Below the pieces are notes generated by a model. It saw only the letters and a list, made by a program, of their open reading frames with translations. It was not told where the DNA came from and searched no databases. Shown piece after piece: positions 53,058 to 61,030 of a stretch of DNA of 64,000 nucleotides; the first letter of the stretch is position 1; every line of letters starts with the position of its first letter. The stretch covers positions 2,232,001-2,296,000 of the forward strand of contig NZ_CP129884.1 of the NCBI RefSeq assembly GCF_030490285.1. Reading direction: 5' to 3'. The stretch comes from Methylomonas montana. Its GTDB lineage: Bacteria > Pseudomonadota > Gammaproteobacteria > Methylococcales > Methylomonadaceae. The position numbers and the translations under genes are program-made.

Positions 53058-53244
53058 CGCGTCAGCGAAAGTGGTCCCATGCAATTCACGAATGGTGGCT
53101 CTTTAACGGTATGGGTAACGGACGTATTCTGCTGCCCATACCCATCGCGGTTACAAAATCACTATCTGCAATAAGGGGGCAGTCATGAATACCGGCAATG
53201 CATTGACACATTTGACCAGAGATCCGATTGAAAGGAGATTCAAC

Positions 53245-54174
53245 ATGTTCGAATTGCAAATATCCAGTACCGATCCTTATCCGCGCAAACGTATCGCCGT
53301 ACTCGATACCGAGATCAGCTATATCGACGTTGGCGAGGGCGATCCCATCGTTTTTTTGCATGGTAACCCGACGTCTTCCTACTTGTGGCGCAACATCATT
53401 CCGTTCCTCGTCGAGCAGGGCCGCTGCCTTGCTCCGGATTTGGTGGGGATGGGACAGTCCGGCGAGTCCCCAAACGCCGCCTATCGCTTCACGGATCATG
53501 CGCGCTATCTTGACGCCTGGTTCGATACGTTGGATTTGACCGAAAACGTGATATTGGTCTTGCACGATTGGGGATCAGCCTTAGGCTTCTACCGGGCTTA
53601 TCGGCATCCGCAGCAGATTCGGGCCATCGCTTACATGGAAGCCCTGGTGCAACCCAGGCGCTGGGAAGATTTTCCTGATGGTCGAGACGCTCTGTTCCGC
53701 GCCTTGCGTTCGGAGCAGGGCGAGCAAATGGTATTGACAGACAATTTTTTCGTGGAAACCGTTTTGCCGAAGAGCGTACTTCGTAAGCTATCTGACGGGG
53801 AAATGGATGCCTATCGGACGCCGTTCAAATCGCACGCGGCGCGATGGCCGACACTGATTTGGCCGCGAGAAATACCTATCGATGGCGAACCGGCGGATGT
53901 CGTCAGGATTGTTGAGCAATATGGGCATTGGTTGTCCTCCAGCCAGATTCCAAAATTGCTGGTCTCGGCCGAACCGGGTGCACTGCTCACCGGTCGCGCA
54001 CTCGAATTTTGCCGGACCTGGCCGAACCAACAGGAGGTGTCGGTCAAGGGCATTCATTATATTCAGGAAGATTCGCACGTCGAAATCGGCACTGCGTTGC
54101 GGGCGTTTGTCCGGCAACTCGCTAACAGTCAATGTAATCGATCAACACTTGAAATAACTAATCTTGCCCGTTAA
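53245..54174 (+). CDS. Haloalkane dehalogenase, HLD-II (LinB/DhaA-like)
   Basis: A 309-residue alpha/beta hydrolase that hydrolyses carbon-halogen bonds of haloalkanes to alcohols. The full catalytic set of the HLD-II subfamily is visible: nucleophile Asp108 in LHDWGS, halide-binding Asn41 ([10 protein letters not shown]) and Trp109, acid Glu132 in AYMEAL, and His271 in IHYIQED. The numbering is close to that of LinB. The ATG at 53245 follows a strong AAGGAG; an upstream ATG at 53185 would add an unlike 20-residue leader. It stands alone after the frameshifted gene. The natural substrate is unknown; housekeeping detoxification is as likely as pollutant use. Confidence 0.88.
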   Translation: MFELQISSTDPYPRKRIAVLDTEISYIDVGEGDPIVFLHGNPTSSYLWRNIIPFLVEQGRCLAPDLVGMGQSGESPNAAYRFTDHARYLDAWFDTLDLTENVILVLHDWGSALGFYRAYRHPQQIRAIAYMEALVQPRRWEDFPDGRDALFRALRSEQGEQMVLTDNFFVETVLPKSVLRKLSDGEMDAYRTPFKSHAARWPTLIWPREIPIDGEPADVVRIVEQYGHWLSSSQIPKLLVSAEPGALLTGRALEFCRTWPNQQEVSVKGIHYIQEDSHVEIGTALRAFVRQLANSQCNRSTLEITNLAR

Positions 54175-54300
54175 ACAAGTTATCTCAATTGCATCCGTAC
54201 TTTTTTCAGCACAAAAACCCGGCGCTTGCGCACCTGTCAGGACGACGGTGTGCCAGTGGGTGTAATTACGCACGATTAAACTGATAAATTTAGGTTCTCC

Positions 54301-55062
54301 TCAAACAAACCGCACCTCAACCATTTCATTGAGCCGCTTGCGCCTCAACTCCCAATCCTTTATCACTGCCGATAGCAGTTTATAAAACGCCAGACTATGA
54401 TTGCGCTCTTTCACATGGCAAAGCTCATGCGTAATCACGTAATCAATACAATCCTTCGGGGCGGCAATCAGCTCCGGGTTAAGGATGATATTGCCTTGCG
54501 CGGTGCAGCTTCCCCACCTGTTCGGCATAAAACGAAGCTGGAAGCCTTGATGATGCAGAATTTCTAACTTGGCAACTTGCCTGACACAAAGCGCATAGCT
54601 CTCCGAAAAAACCGTCTTTGCCCGCGAGCGATACCACGCCTGTAAAAGCATTCTGACTTTTTCAGTGCTATTCGGTGTCGCTGTTTCTACAATCAGTCGA
54701 CCATGCACCAGTTTGACATGATCCACCAACCCCTGATTGACCAGTAACCGGTATTGCCGTCCCAAATAACGATGCGTTTCTCCGGACACATAGCGCCTTT
54801 GGGGCAGGGCAGGGGGATAGGCCTCGAATTGTAATTTTTGCTTAAAAATCCACGCTGCTTTTTTCTTTACCTTTTCGGCAATCGCTTCGCGGCTGGCCGT
54901 CATCGGTGCATCGACAATCACTTGTCCATCTGGGTACACATGAATAGCCAAGGTCTTGCGGTCAGAAGCATTCACGCGATAGATGATTTCCGTCTGCCCG
55001 AATAAAACAGACTGTTTGGGTTTTTCCGCCACCGCCAAAACACCGCGCCTCATGCTAGCCAT
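54301..55062 (-). CDS. YgjP-like (M48-related, DUF45) metal-dependent hydrolase
   Basis: A predicted zinc metallopeptidase of about 253 residues. The motif THELCHVKERNH holds HExxH, and the third ligand lies in the following HSLAFY helix. MPNRWGSCTAQGNI is the second family hallmark. The start is uncertain between ATGs at 55077, 55062 and 55053. Proteins of this family are often encoded directly after hsdR in type I restriction loci, and here the gene overlaps the end of an hsdR fragment. No hsdM or hsdS remains, so its present role is unknown. Confidence 0.82.
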   Translation of the reverse strand: MASMRRGVLAVAEKPKQSVLFGQTEIIYRVNASDRKTLAIHVYPDGQVIVDAPMTASREAIAEKVKKKAAWIFKQKLQFEAYPPALPQRRYVSGETHRYLGRQYRLLVNQGLVDHVKLVHGRLIVETATPNSTEKVRMLLQAWYRSRAKTVFSESYALCVRQVAKLEILHHQGFQLRFMPNRWGSCTAQGNIILNPELIAAPKDCIDYVITHELCHVKERNHSLAFYKLLSAVIKDWELRRKRLNEMVEVRFV

Positions 55063-55432
55063 TCCGTCGTTCCGCAATAGCCAGCACTTGATAGGTGATC
55101 CGCTCGATCAGCTCTATATCCATGGGCAATTCATAACGGCCTTTCAGACTGTAAAGGTAATCCTCGATCTCATTCATCATCAGGTTTTTTACATCCTGAT
55201 TTCTTGTCCAGTCGCGGATTTTATGCCCGCTGATAATCTCGTCCAGCTTCACGGCGGTTTCTGCCGCAAAGACTTCCGGCGTGGTGTAGCCCGCCACGGA
55301 ATAAACCGCCAAGGGCTCCTGAATCACGCCATAAAAAGCTTTGGCTTCGTCTCGATGCGCCAAAATATCCGGCAGGTCTGAACTGGTTTTGCCGCGCAAA
55401 TCATCAAGGGTTATGCCGTTTACAAATGTACT
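55055..55432 (-). pseudogene. C-terminal fragment of type I restriction enzyme subunit HsdR
   Basis: An open frame of about 125 residues without a proper start. It contains ITLDDLRGKTSSDLPDILAH, a region of EcoR124-type HsdR before the C-terminal helical domain, then the helical tail ending IAERRNG. The nuclease and helicase parts (normally more than 800 residues) are missing; a stop at about 55435 and IS debris lie where they should be. It is evidence of a lost restriction-modification locus. Confidence 0.65.
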
Positions 55433-55596
55433 TTAAATCTAGTTACAAGTTTACTTAAATGAACGCCAACGCAAAAAGTGTTCCTATTGATAGTATTCAA
55501 TTTAACATAATATACATTATGCGAAGTCCGGGGAGTCGCTATTTTTGCCGAAAGATTTTTTCGAGCATCCCAGCAGGAAAAAATCGGCAAAAATAT

Positions 55597-55698
55597 TGCG
55601 TCCGGCAAAGCATGAGCCGTAAGGACAATTGGCGGGATAACGCCTTGTCGGAAAGCTTCTTTCATCTCCTGAAAACCGAATTGATACACCATCAGCCA
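55597..55698 (+). pseudogene. IS3-family transposase (OrfB) fragment
   Basis: The frame reads MSRKDNWRDNALSESFFHLL and KTELIHHQ, the well-known SRKGN-DNA-ESFF-TLK-E segment around the last catalytic Glu of IS3-family DDE transposases. Only about 33 residues remain. It lies in a 690-base stretch (55433-56118) with no intact gene. Confidence 0.6.
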
Positions 55699-55792
55699 CC
55701 TTGTGGTTGATGTACTGGGAGCCGTTATCGGAATGGACGTTGCGACTCACAAACGGCAAGGCATCCATCATGTATGTAAACACGATCGCCAT
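55688..55792 (-). pseudogene. DDE transposase fragment
   Basis: The minus-strand reading YMMDALPFVSRNVHSDNGSQ then YINHKVAD matches the second-Asp region of an integrase-type transposase (FHSDNGSEYINHxVA). It directly abuts the IS3-type fragment on the opposite strand, so at least two elements have collided here. Bases 55800-56050 contain further unassignable debris. Confidence 0.5.
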
Positions 55793-56051
55793 CCCAACTT
55801 CAAGCCCCCAGGTTCATCTCACACTGGGAATACAGCGCCTCGCTCAGGCTCATGTGTCATTGGACGAGGCTTCGACTAATACAACCCGGTGGCGTACGCT
55901 GAGCCATTAAATCCCCAGGTCAATTTTCAATCGGCGCCAACAATCATGGCGGTTTTGCGGTATGTATGCGACAGGACTATTTTCTCATGGCGATGAGTTT
56001 TTCGAGGTGCCCAAACTCAAAGACTTGGTAGCAGGATAAGCAATGAACTAA

Positions 56052-56079
56052 TTGTGTAACATCCCCTTATTGATATGCT
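56052..56079 (+). promoter_or_regulatory. Sigma-70 promoter of feoABC
   Basis: The -35-like TTGTGT (56052-56057), a 16-base spacer and TATGCT (56074-56079) lie 40 bases before the feoA start, just upstream of the Fur-type site. Confidence 0.5.
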
Positions 56080-56089
56080 ATATTGCAAA

Positions 56090-56108
56090 TTAATGAGAAC
56101 AATTATTA
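56090..56108. promoter_or_regulatory. Fur-box-like operator
   Basis: The core aatgagaacaattat agrees with the Fur consensus AATGATAATCATTAT at 12 of 15 bases. It lies right after the predicted -10 and before feoA, where bound Fur would block iron-replete transcription. Confidence 0.6.
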
Positions 56109-56118
56109 ATTAGCTTAT

Positions 56119-56352
56119 ATGTCGACATATCTTAAAGCGCTTGCGACCGGCGATACAGGTCGGATAGTTGGTTTCGATCGGTCCGGCGGCGTTTATCGCA
56201 AAAAATTGTTGGCCATGGGATTAACGCCAGGCACGGAATTCACTATCACGCGTTTCGCGCCTATGGGCGATCCGGTTGAAATCAGGATCCGCGGATTTTC
56301 TTTGTCGCTGCGCAAAAACGAGGCGTCAGTCTTACTCATAGAAAAAGTATGA
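56119..56352 (+). CDS. feoA: Ferrous iron transport protein A
   Basis: A 77-residue SH3-like domain protein. LATGDTGRIVGFDRSGGVYR and KKLLAMGLTPGTEFTI are the typical FeoA core, and the C-terminal RGFSLSLRKNEASVLLI closes the barrel. It assists FeoB in Fe2+ uptake from the cytoplasmic side. It is the first gene of feoABC, downstream of a promoter with a Fur-type site, and its stop overlaps the feoB start in ATGA. It is of normal family length. Confidence 0.95.
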   Translation: MSTYLKALATGDTGRIVGFDRSGGVYRKKLLAMGLTPGTEFTITRFAPMGDPVEIRIRGFSLSLRKNEASVLLIEKV

Positions 56353-58670
56353 GTATGGACTTTTCCGTCGGCGTTGTCGGTAATCCTAATTGCGGAAAAA
56401 CCACACTGTTCAATGCATTGACTGGCTCTAAGCAGCATGTCGGCAATTGGCCAGGCGTGACTGTCGAACAAAAAACCGGCGAATACACGCATCAAGGCAA
56501 ACAAATAAGCCTCGTCGACTTGCCCGGCACTTATTCCTTGGAAGCTGATGACGACAGTATTTCGCTGGACGAAAAAGTAGCCCGCGATTATGTGGCGTCT
56601 CGCCAAGCTGATTTGATCATCAACATCGTCGATGCTTCCAACATAGAACGAAATCTTTATCTGACCTCGCAACTGATCGAAATGCGGGTGCCGATGATAC
56701 TGGTCTTGAACATGATGGACGCGGTTAAAAAACGCGGCATCAAAATCGACCTCGAACTGCTCGCTAAAGAAATGGCTTGCCCGGTAGTGTCGGTTACCGC
56801 TGCGACCGGTGCCGGCATCAGGGAATTGCGCGACGTCATTAATAAAGCTTGCGTCAGCAAGCCAATTCCAGGCTTACAAGTTAATTACGATCCGGCCATT
56901 GAAACTGCCGTCAGCCAATTACAGCCCAAATTAACCCAGCAATCTGTCGATTTAGTTTGCGATAGTCGTTGGCTTGCACTGCGTTTACTCGAAAACGATA
57001 CCTTGGCCAAACAGCTTGCCGGTCCTGAACTGCAAAAAGCTGCGGAACAATTGCGTGCAGACATCGAAGTTCAAACCCAAGACGAAATCGATATCCTAGC
57101 CGCCGACGCCCGCTATGGCTTGGTTAACCAATTGGTAAAAGCCAGCGTCTGCAAACTCAACGAGGTTTCCCGCAATACCACGGACAAAATCGACAGTATC
57201 GTCCTAAATCGCTTCCTGGGCATTCCCATCTTTTTGTTGGTGATGTACGCGATGTTCATGTTTACCATCAATATCGGCAGCGCTTTCGTCGATTTTTTCG
57301 ACAAAGCGGTCGGAGCATTGCTGGTGGATGGCTTAAGCGAGTTACTGACCGCCTTGAATTTGCCGGACTGGCTAGTGGTATTAATCAGTAGCGGTATCGG
57401 CGGTGGCATTCAAGTTGTGTCTACCTTTATTCCCATCGTCGGCTTCTTATTCATATTTTTATCGATGCTGGAAGACTCCGGCTATATGTCCAGAGCTGCA
57501 TTTGTAATGGACCGTTTCATGTGCATCATTGGCCTACCCGGCAAGTCGTTTGTGCCGATGATCGTCGGTTTTGGCTGCAATGTGCCAGCCATTATCGCTA
57601 CCCGCACATTGGATAATCAGCGTGATAGGGTTTTAACTAATCTGATGAATCCGTTCATGTCCTGCGGCGCCCGTCTGCCGGTTTACGCCTTGTTTGCCGC
57701 CGCGTTTTTTCCGGTTGGCGGCCAGAATCTGGTGTTTGGTTTGTATTTATTCGGCATCGTGGTAGCGGTATTGACCGGATTAATCATGCGTCACACCTTG
57801 TTGCGCGGCTCCCCCACGCCTTTTTTGATGGAACTGCCCGCTTACCATTTGCCCACTTTGCAAGGCGTGTACACCAAAACCTGGGAACGCTTAAAAACCT
57901 TCATCTTCAACGCCGGCAAAGTCATCGTGCCGATGGTGTTGGTGTTGAATGTATTGAACTCTTTGGGTACCGACGGCAGTTTCGGCCAGGAAAATAGCGA
58001 TAAATCGGTGTTGAGCGAAATTGGTCGCACCCTAACCCCGGTCTTCCAGCCCATGGGCATCGCTCATGACAACTGGCCGGCCACCGTTGGTATTTTTACC
58101 GGCGTGCTGGCCAAGGAAGCGGTAGTCGGTACGCTGGATGCGTTGTACAGCCAAATGGCTGTTTCCGATCACGCATTGGAAAAGAAAAATTTCAATTTAC
58201 AACAGGCGTTGCTTGAAGCCTGTCAAACAGTGCCCGACAATCTGCTGGCAATTGCCGACAAACTGCTCGATCCATTAGGATTGGGCATAGCCAATATCTC
58301 CGATCAGGCTGCAGCAGCGGAACAACAGCAAGTCAAACTTGATACATTCGGCGTAATGCAAGCGCATTTTGATGGCCAAATCGGCGCCTTTGCTTATTTA
58401 TTGTTTATTTTGCTGTACGCGCCCTGCGTAGCCGCCACTGCGGCGATATACAAAGAAACCAACGGCAGCTGGGCTTTATTCGTGGTGTGCTGGACCACCT
58501 TTGTCGCTTACTTGACGGCCACCCTCTTCTACCAAGGCATGACCTATGCCCAGCACCCAAATTCGGCTATCGGCTGGATATTGGCGCTAACCCTTATCTT
58601 TGCTGGCATATTGTTCTTGTTACGTTTTTACGGGGTACGCCAAGCTGCTGCGAATGGAGTCATGCAATGA
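56349..58670 (+). CDS. feoB: Ferrous iron transporter B
   Basis: A 773-residue Fe2+ transporter with an N-terminal GTPase domain: P-loop GNPNCGKTTLFNALTG (G1), DLPGTYSL (G3), and NMMD (G4). A helical spacer follows to about residue 270, then the membrane part with the two Gate motifs (GFGCNVPAIIATRTL and the later LYAPCVAATAA region). The conserved Cys in each gate motif is present. It overlaps feoA and feoC by ATGA, so the three are translationally coupled. Iron import under reducing or low-oxygen conditions is the known family role. Confidence 0.97.
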   Translation: MSMDFSVGVVGNPNCGKTTLFNALTGSKQHVGNWPGVTVEQKTGEYTHQGKQISLVDLPGTYSLEADDDSISLDEKVARDYVASRQADLIINIVDASNIERNLYLTSQLIEMRVPMILVLNMMDAVKKRGIKIDLELLAKEMACPVVSVTAATGAGIRELRDVINKACVSKPIPGLQVNYDPAIETAVSQLQPKLTQQSVDLVCDSRWLALRLLENDTLAKQLAGPELQKAAEQLRADIEVQTQDEIDILAADARYGLVNQLVKASVCKLNEVSRNTTDKIDSIVLNRFLGIPIFLLVMYAMFMFTINIGSAFVDFFDKAVGALLVDGLSELLTALNLPDWLVVLISSGIGGGIQVVSTFIPIVGFLFIFLSMLEDSGYMSRAAFVMDRFMCIIGLPGKSFVPMIVGFGCNVPAIIATRTLDNQRDRVLTNLMNPFMSCGARLPVYALFAAAFFPVGGQNLVFGLYLFGIVVAVLTGLIMRHTLLRGSPTPFLMELPAYHLPTLQGVYTKTWERLKTFIFNAGKVIVPMVLVLNVLNSLGTDGSFGQENSDKSVLSEIGRTLTPVFQPMGIAHDNWPATVGIFTGVLAKEAVVGTLDALYSQMAVSDHALEKKNFNLQQALLEACQTVPDNLLAIADKLLDPLGLGIANISDQAAAAEQQQVKLDTFGVMQAHFDGQIGAFAYLLFILLYAPCVAATAAIYKETNGSWALFVVCWTTFVAYLTATLFYQGMTYAQHPNSAIGWILALTLIFAGILFLLRFYGVRQAAANGVMQ

Positions 58671-58888
58671 TATTGTCCGACTTACGCAGCTATTTGCAGG
58701 AAAAACGCCGGGTAACCTTGAGCGATTTAGTAGCCCATTTTCATATGGATGCCGATGCCTTGCGAGGGATGCTGGGCAAATGGATCAACAAAGGTAAAGT
58801 ACGTTTAAATCCGGTCGCTTCGTCCTGCGGCACTAGCTGTTGCAAGTGCGACCCGACCTTGACCGAGATTTACGAGTGGGTCGATTAG
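58667..58888 (+). CDS. feoC: FeoC-like [Fe-S]-binding winged-helix protein
   Basis: A 73-residue small protein starting in ATGA overlap with feoB. The winged helix covers residues 1-45 (LRSYLQEKRRVTLSDLVAHF). Near the C-terminus SCGTSCCKC supplies the four-cysteine cluster-binding loop of FeoC. It probably protects or regulates FeoB. The plus-strand frame could be read from further upstream inside feoB, but this ATG gives the normal family length. Confidence 0.9.
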   Translation: MILSDLRSYLQEKRRVTLSDLVAHFHMDADALRGMLGKWINKGKVRLNPVASSCGTSCCKCDPTLTEIYEWVD

Positions 58889-58890
58889 CA

Positions 58891-58914
58891 TAGCGAGGCG
58901 TATTCACCTCGCTA
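58891..58914. terminator. Hairpin between feoC and the convergent gene
   Basis: A perfect 8-bp inverted repeat (tagcgagg / cctcgcta) with an 8-base loop in the convergent gap between feoC and the minus-strand gene ending at 58925. It probably serves both strands, though T-tracts are weak. Confidence 0.5.
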
Positions 58915-58924
58915 GACTGAAATG

Positions 58925-59215
58925 TTATTTATCTTCTGCCAACCAGCCTTGCAGCGCTTCGATCAACTCTTGCGCCTGTTTTTCGCTGGAAATATTGAAT
59001 TTCGATTTTTGCTGATATTCGCCGTTGCGTTTTTGATAACGGCGGATACTAAATCTATCCTGGCTGTATTGATTCTTGGCCGGCTCCCAATCCTGATAAC
59101 GGTAAATGACCGTCGCCCAAGCGCCCTTACTCAGGATCTTTTTGTCCAGTTCCTTGACAGTTTCAACGCCGCCGTCTTCGTAACTAATGGTTAAATCTTC
59201 AACGTTTTCAGCCAT
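58925..59215 (-). CDS. Conserved hypothetical protein
   Basis: A cytoplasmic protein of 96 residues beginning MAENVEDLTISYEDG. Charged and without signal or membrane segments, it has a predicted beta-rich first half (WATVIYRYQDWEPAKNQYS, then FSIRRYQKRNGEYQQ) and a C-terminal helix (AQELIEALQGWLAED). Such small proteins are widespread in gammaproteobacteria as hypothetical genes; I do not know a function. The ATG at 59215 is preferred over one at 59260, which adds an unlike 15-residue leader. It lies between feoC and the beta-propeller gene. Confidence 0.75.
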   Translation of the reverse strand: MAENVEDLTISYEDGGVETVKELDKKILSKGAWATVIYRYQDWEPAKNQYSQDRFSIRRYQKRNGEYQQKSKFNISSEKQAQELIEALQGWLAEDK

Positions 59216-59287
59216 GTATTTCTCAATGATGTTAGCAACGGCGCGCAGTCTACCATACAAGCGATCCGGTAAAAATGTCTATCGGGG

Positions 59288-60238
59288 CTAAGGCGTGATG
59301 AATTCGCCAAAGGCGCGACTGCCCTCCCCCGTCTTAATGGTATTAACCACTTGCAGGGTTTTGGCGTCGATGACTGAAACATTGTTATCAAACCAATTGG
59401 CGACATAAACATGCTGATCATCTGGATGAGTACTGATACCCTCCGGCTTATCGCCGACAGTGATTACCTCAATCTGTTTTAAAGTCGCTGTATCCACTAC
59501 CGAGACCGTGCTGTCGTCCTGATTGGTGACAAACAGCAGTTTATCGTTTGAAGCTAAAGCCACCGCATAGGGCCTCGCCCCTACTTTGATGGTAGCCAAG
59601 CGTTTCAGGCTGCGGGCGTCCAGCACCGTCACATCGTCGCTTTCGACGTTAGCGGAATACAGGCGCTTGCCTTGGCTATCCACGGCAATGCCGAATGGAT
59701 GTGCGCCAACCTTGGTGGTGTTGCGGATCGCCAATTTTCTTATATCGATTTGCGAGATGGAATCATCGATGCGATTGGCAACGTATAGCCAACGATTGTC
59801 CGGACTAACCGCCATGCCGGATGGCGATTTGCCAACGGTTATGGTTTTTTGTTTGGCAAAGTTTTTCGTGTCGAAAACCGTCACCGAATTTTCATACCAA
59901 TCAGCCACAAATACTTGTTCGCCTTTTCTATCGGCGGTAATTCCCAGCGATGCTCCGCCAACCTTAACAGTACGTAATTTGGTCAGTTTTTCGCTATCCA
60001 ATACCGCAAAGCCGCCGCCTTCCGGGGTGCTGATATAAATCTGTTTTAAGGGCAGATTCACCGCAACACCAGCCGGCTTACCCTCAACCTTAATGGTCTC
60101 GACTACTTGTTGAGTTTGGGTATCGATCACCGATACCGAATTATCCAACTGATTGGTGATAAAGGCGTGAGGATCGGCGTTGACGCTAGATAAAGCACTT
60201 AGCAGCGTCAAAGCCAAAAACGAATATCTGTTGTACAT
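59288..60238 (-). CDS. Periplasmic YVTN/YncE-type beta-propeller protein
   Basis: A 316-residue protein with a signal peptide (MYNRYSFLALTLLSALSSVNA) and about seven repeats of roughly 42 residues carrying the YVTN-type pattern: AFITNQLDNSVSVIDTQT, YVANRIDDSISQIDI, FVTNQDDSTVSVVDT and YVANWFDNNVSVIDAKT. This is a complete seven-bladed propeller exported to the periplasm. Family members bind DNA, metal or partner proteins, or serve with c-type dehydrogenases in methylotrophs; the ligand here is unknown. The next gene on the strand, upstream, encodes an SRPBCC protein. Confidence 0.88.
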   Translation of the reverse strand: MYNRYSFLALTLLSALSSVNADPHAFITNQLDNSVSVIDTQTQQVVETIKVEGKPAGVAVNLPLKQIYISTPEGGGFAVLDSEKLTKLRTVKVGGASLGITADRKGEQVFVADWYENSVTVFDTKNFAKQKTITVGKSPSGMAVSPDNRWLYVANRIDDSISQIDIRKLAIRNTTKVGAHPFGIAVDSQGKRLYSANVESDDVTVLDARSLKRLATIKVGARPYAVALASNDKLLFVTNQDDSTVSVVDTATLKQIEVITVGDKPEGISTHPDDQHVYVANWFDNNVSVIDAKTLQVVNTIKTGEGSRAFGEFITP

Positions 60239-60270
60239 GGTGAGGATGAGTGGAATTTTGCAGCGGAAGG

Positions 60271-60293
60271 GTTCTCGGCGGTATACCGAGAAC
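60271..60293 (-). terminator. Hairpin after the SRPBCC gene
   Basis: A perfect 8-bp inverted repeat (gttctcgg / ccgagaac) with a 7-base loop, 15 bases after the SRPBCC stop codon on the minus strand. No T-tract follows, so it may be a weak or Rho-assisted terminator or a processing site. Confidence 0.4.
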
Positions 60294-60307
60294 CGGACGA
60301 CAACGTT

Positions 60308-60904
60308 TTAGCGTTTGATGTCGATTTCAACGGAAACAGCGCCCGCACCGACTTTTTTAGCAATAGATTCCAGGCCGGATTTCAACACGTTAGTGACCGC
60401 TTTGTCGGCTGCTTCTTCGTTCAGTTCAGCCGGAGGATTGTTGTTGACGTAAGCGCGGTAATAAGTCGCCACCCATTCCACTTCGGCTTTACCGCCTTTA
60501 TCGGTAACGGATATTTCGGCTGCATAGTTGCCGACTGGTAATACGGGAATATGTTCGTCCTGACCGGCGTGTTTGATAGTACCGGATGAGCTCATCTCGG
60601 TAATTTTGTATTTGTAGGCAAATTTGGCTGCATCATAGGCTTTCAACTCTTCGGTGATGGTGCCGCCATTGGTCAGATGCAGCGTGCGGATTGCGCCTTT
60701 ATTATTGGTGCCTTCCCCTGTTACGCTTCTAACGGCTGGCAACCAGGATAGATCGTCGTAACTTTTAATCACATCCCAAACTTTTGCCGCTGGCGCATCA
60801 ATGGTTACAGTCGCGGTCAGTTTTGCTCTAACCGGGCCATGAGCATTTGCCATGCTGGTAAACAAAAACAATGCAGCTGAAACGAATAGCGAGGTTTTTT
60901 TCAT
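60308..60904 (-). CDS. Secreted SRPBCC-family (START-like) ligand-binding protein
   Basis: A 198-residue protein with a signal peptide (MKKTSLFVSAALFLFTSMANA) and a polyketide-cyclase/dehydrase-like SRPBCC domain: VTIDAPAAKVWDVIKSYDDLSWLP-type opening (split here by the normal loop), then GTIKHAGQDEHIPVLPVGNY and EVEWVATYYRAY. Periplasmic members bind hydrophobic small molecules. In the propeller/SRPBCC neighbourhood of methylotrophs it could handle a cofactor or lipid; this is speculation. A hairpin separates it from the propeller gene. Confidence 0.83.
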   Translation of the reverse strand: MKKTSLFVSAALFLFTSMANAHGPVRAKLTATVTIDAPAAKVWDVIKSYDDLSWLPAVRSVTGEGTNNKGAIRTLHLTNGGTITEELKAYDAAKFAYKYKITEMSSSGTIKHAGQDEHIPVLPVGNYAAEISVTDKGGKAEVEWVATYYRAYVNNNPPAELNEEAADKAVTNVLKSGLESIAKKVGAGAVSVEIDIKR

Positions 60905-61030
60905 AACACTTTCCTATGATGGTCACATAAAATGGAGAGGGCGATTATAAAATAAAATCCTTCTGGGAGTATCCGCAAAAGCATGTTTGCGGAAATTTTC
61001 CCGACACCCCTTCCCTCTTTTGAGCATTTG

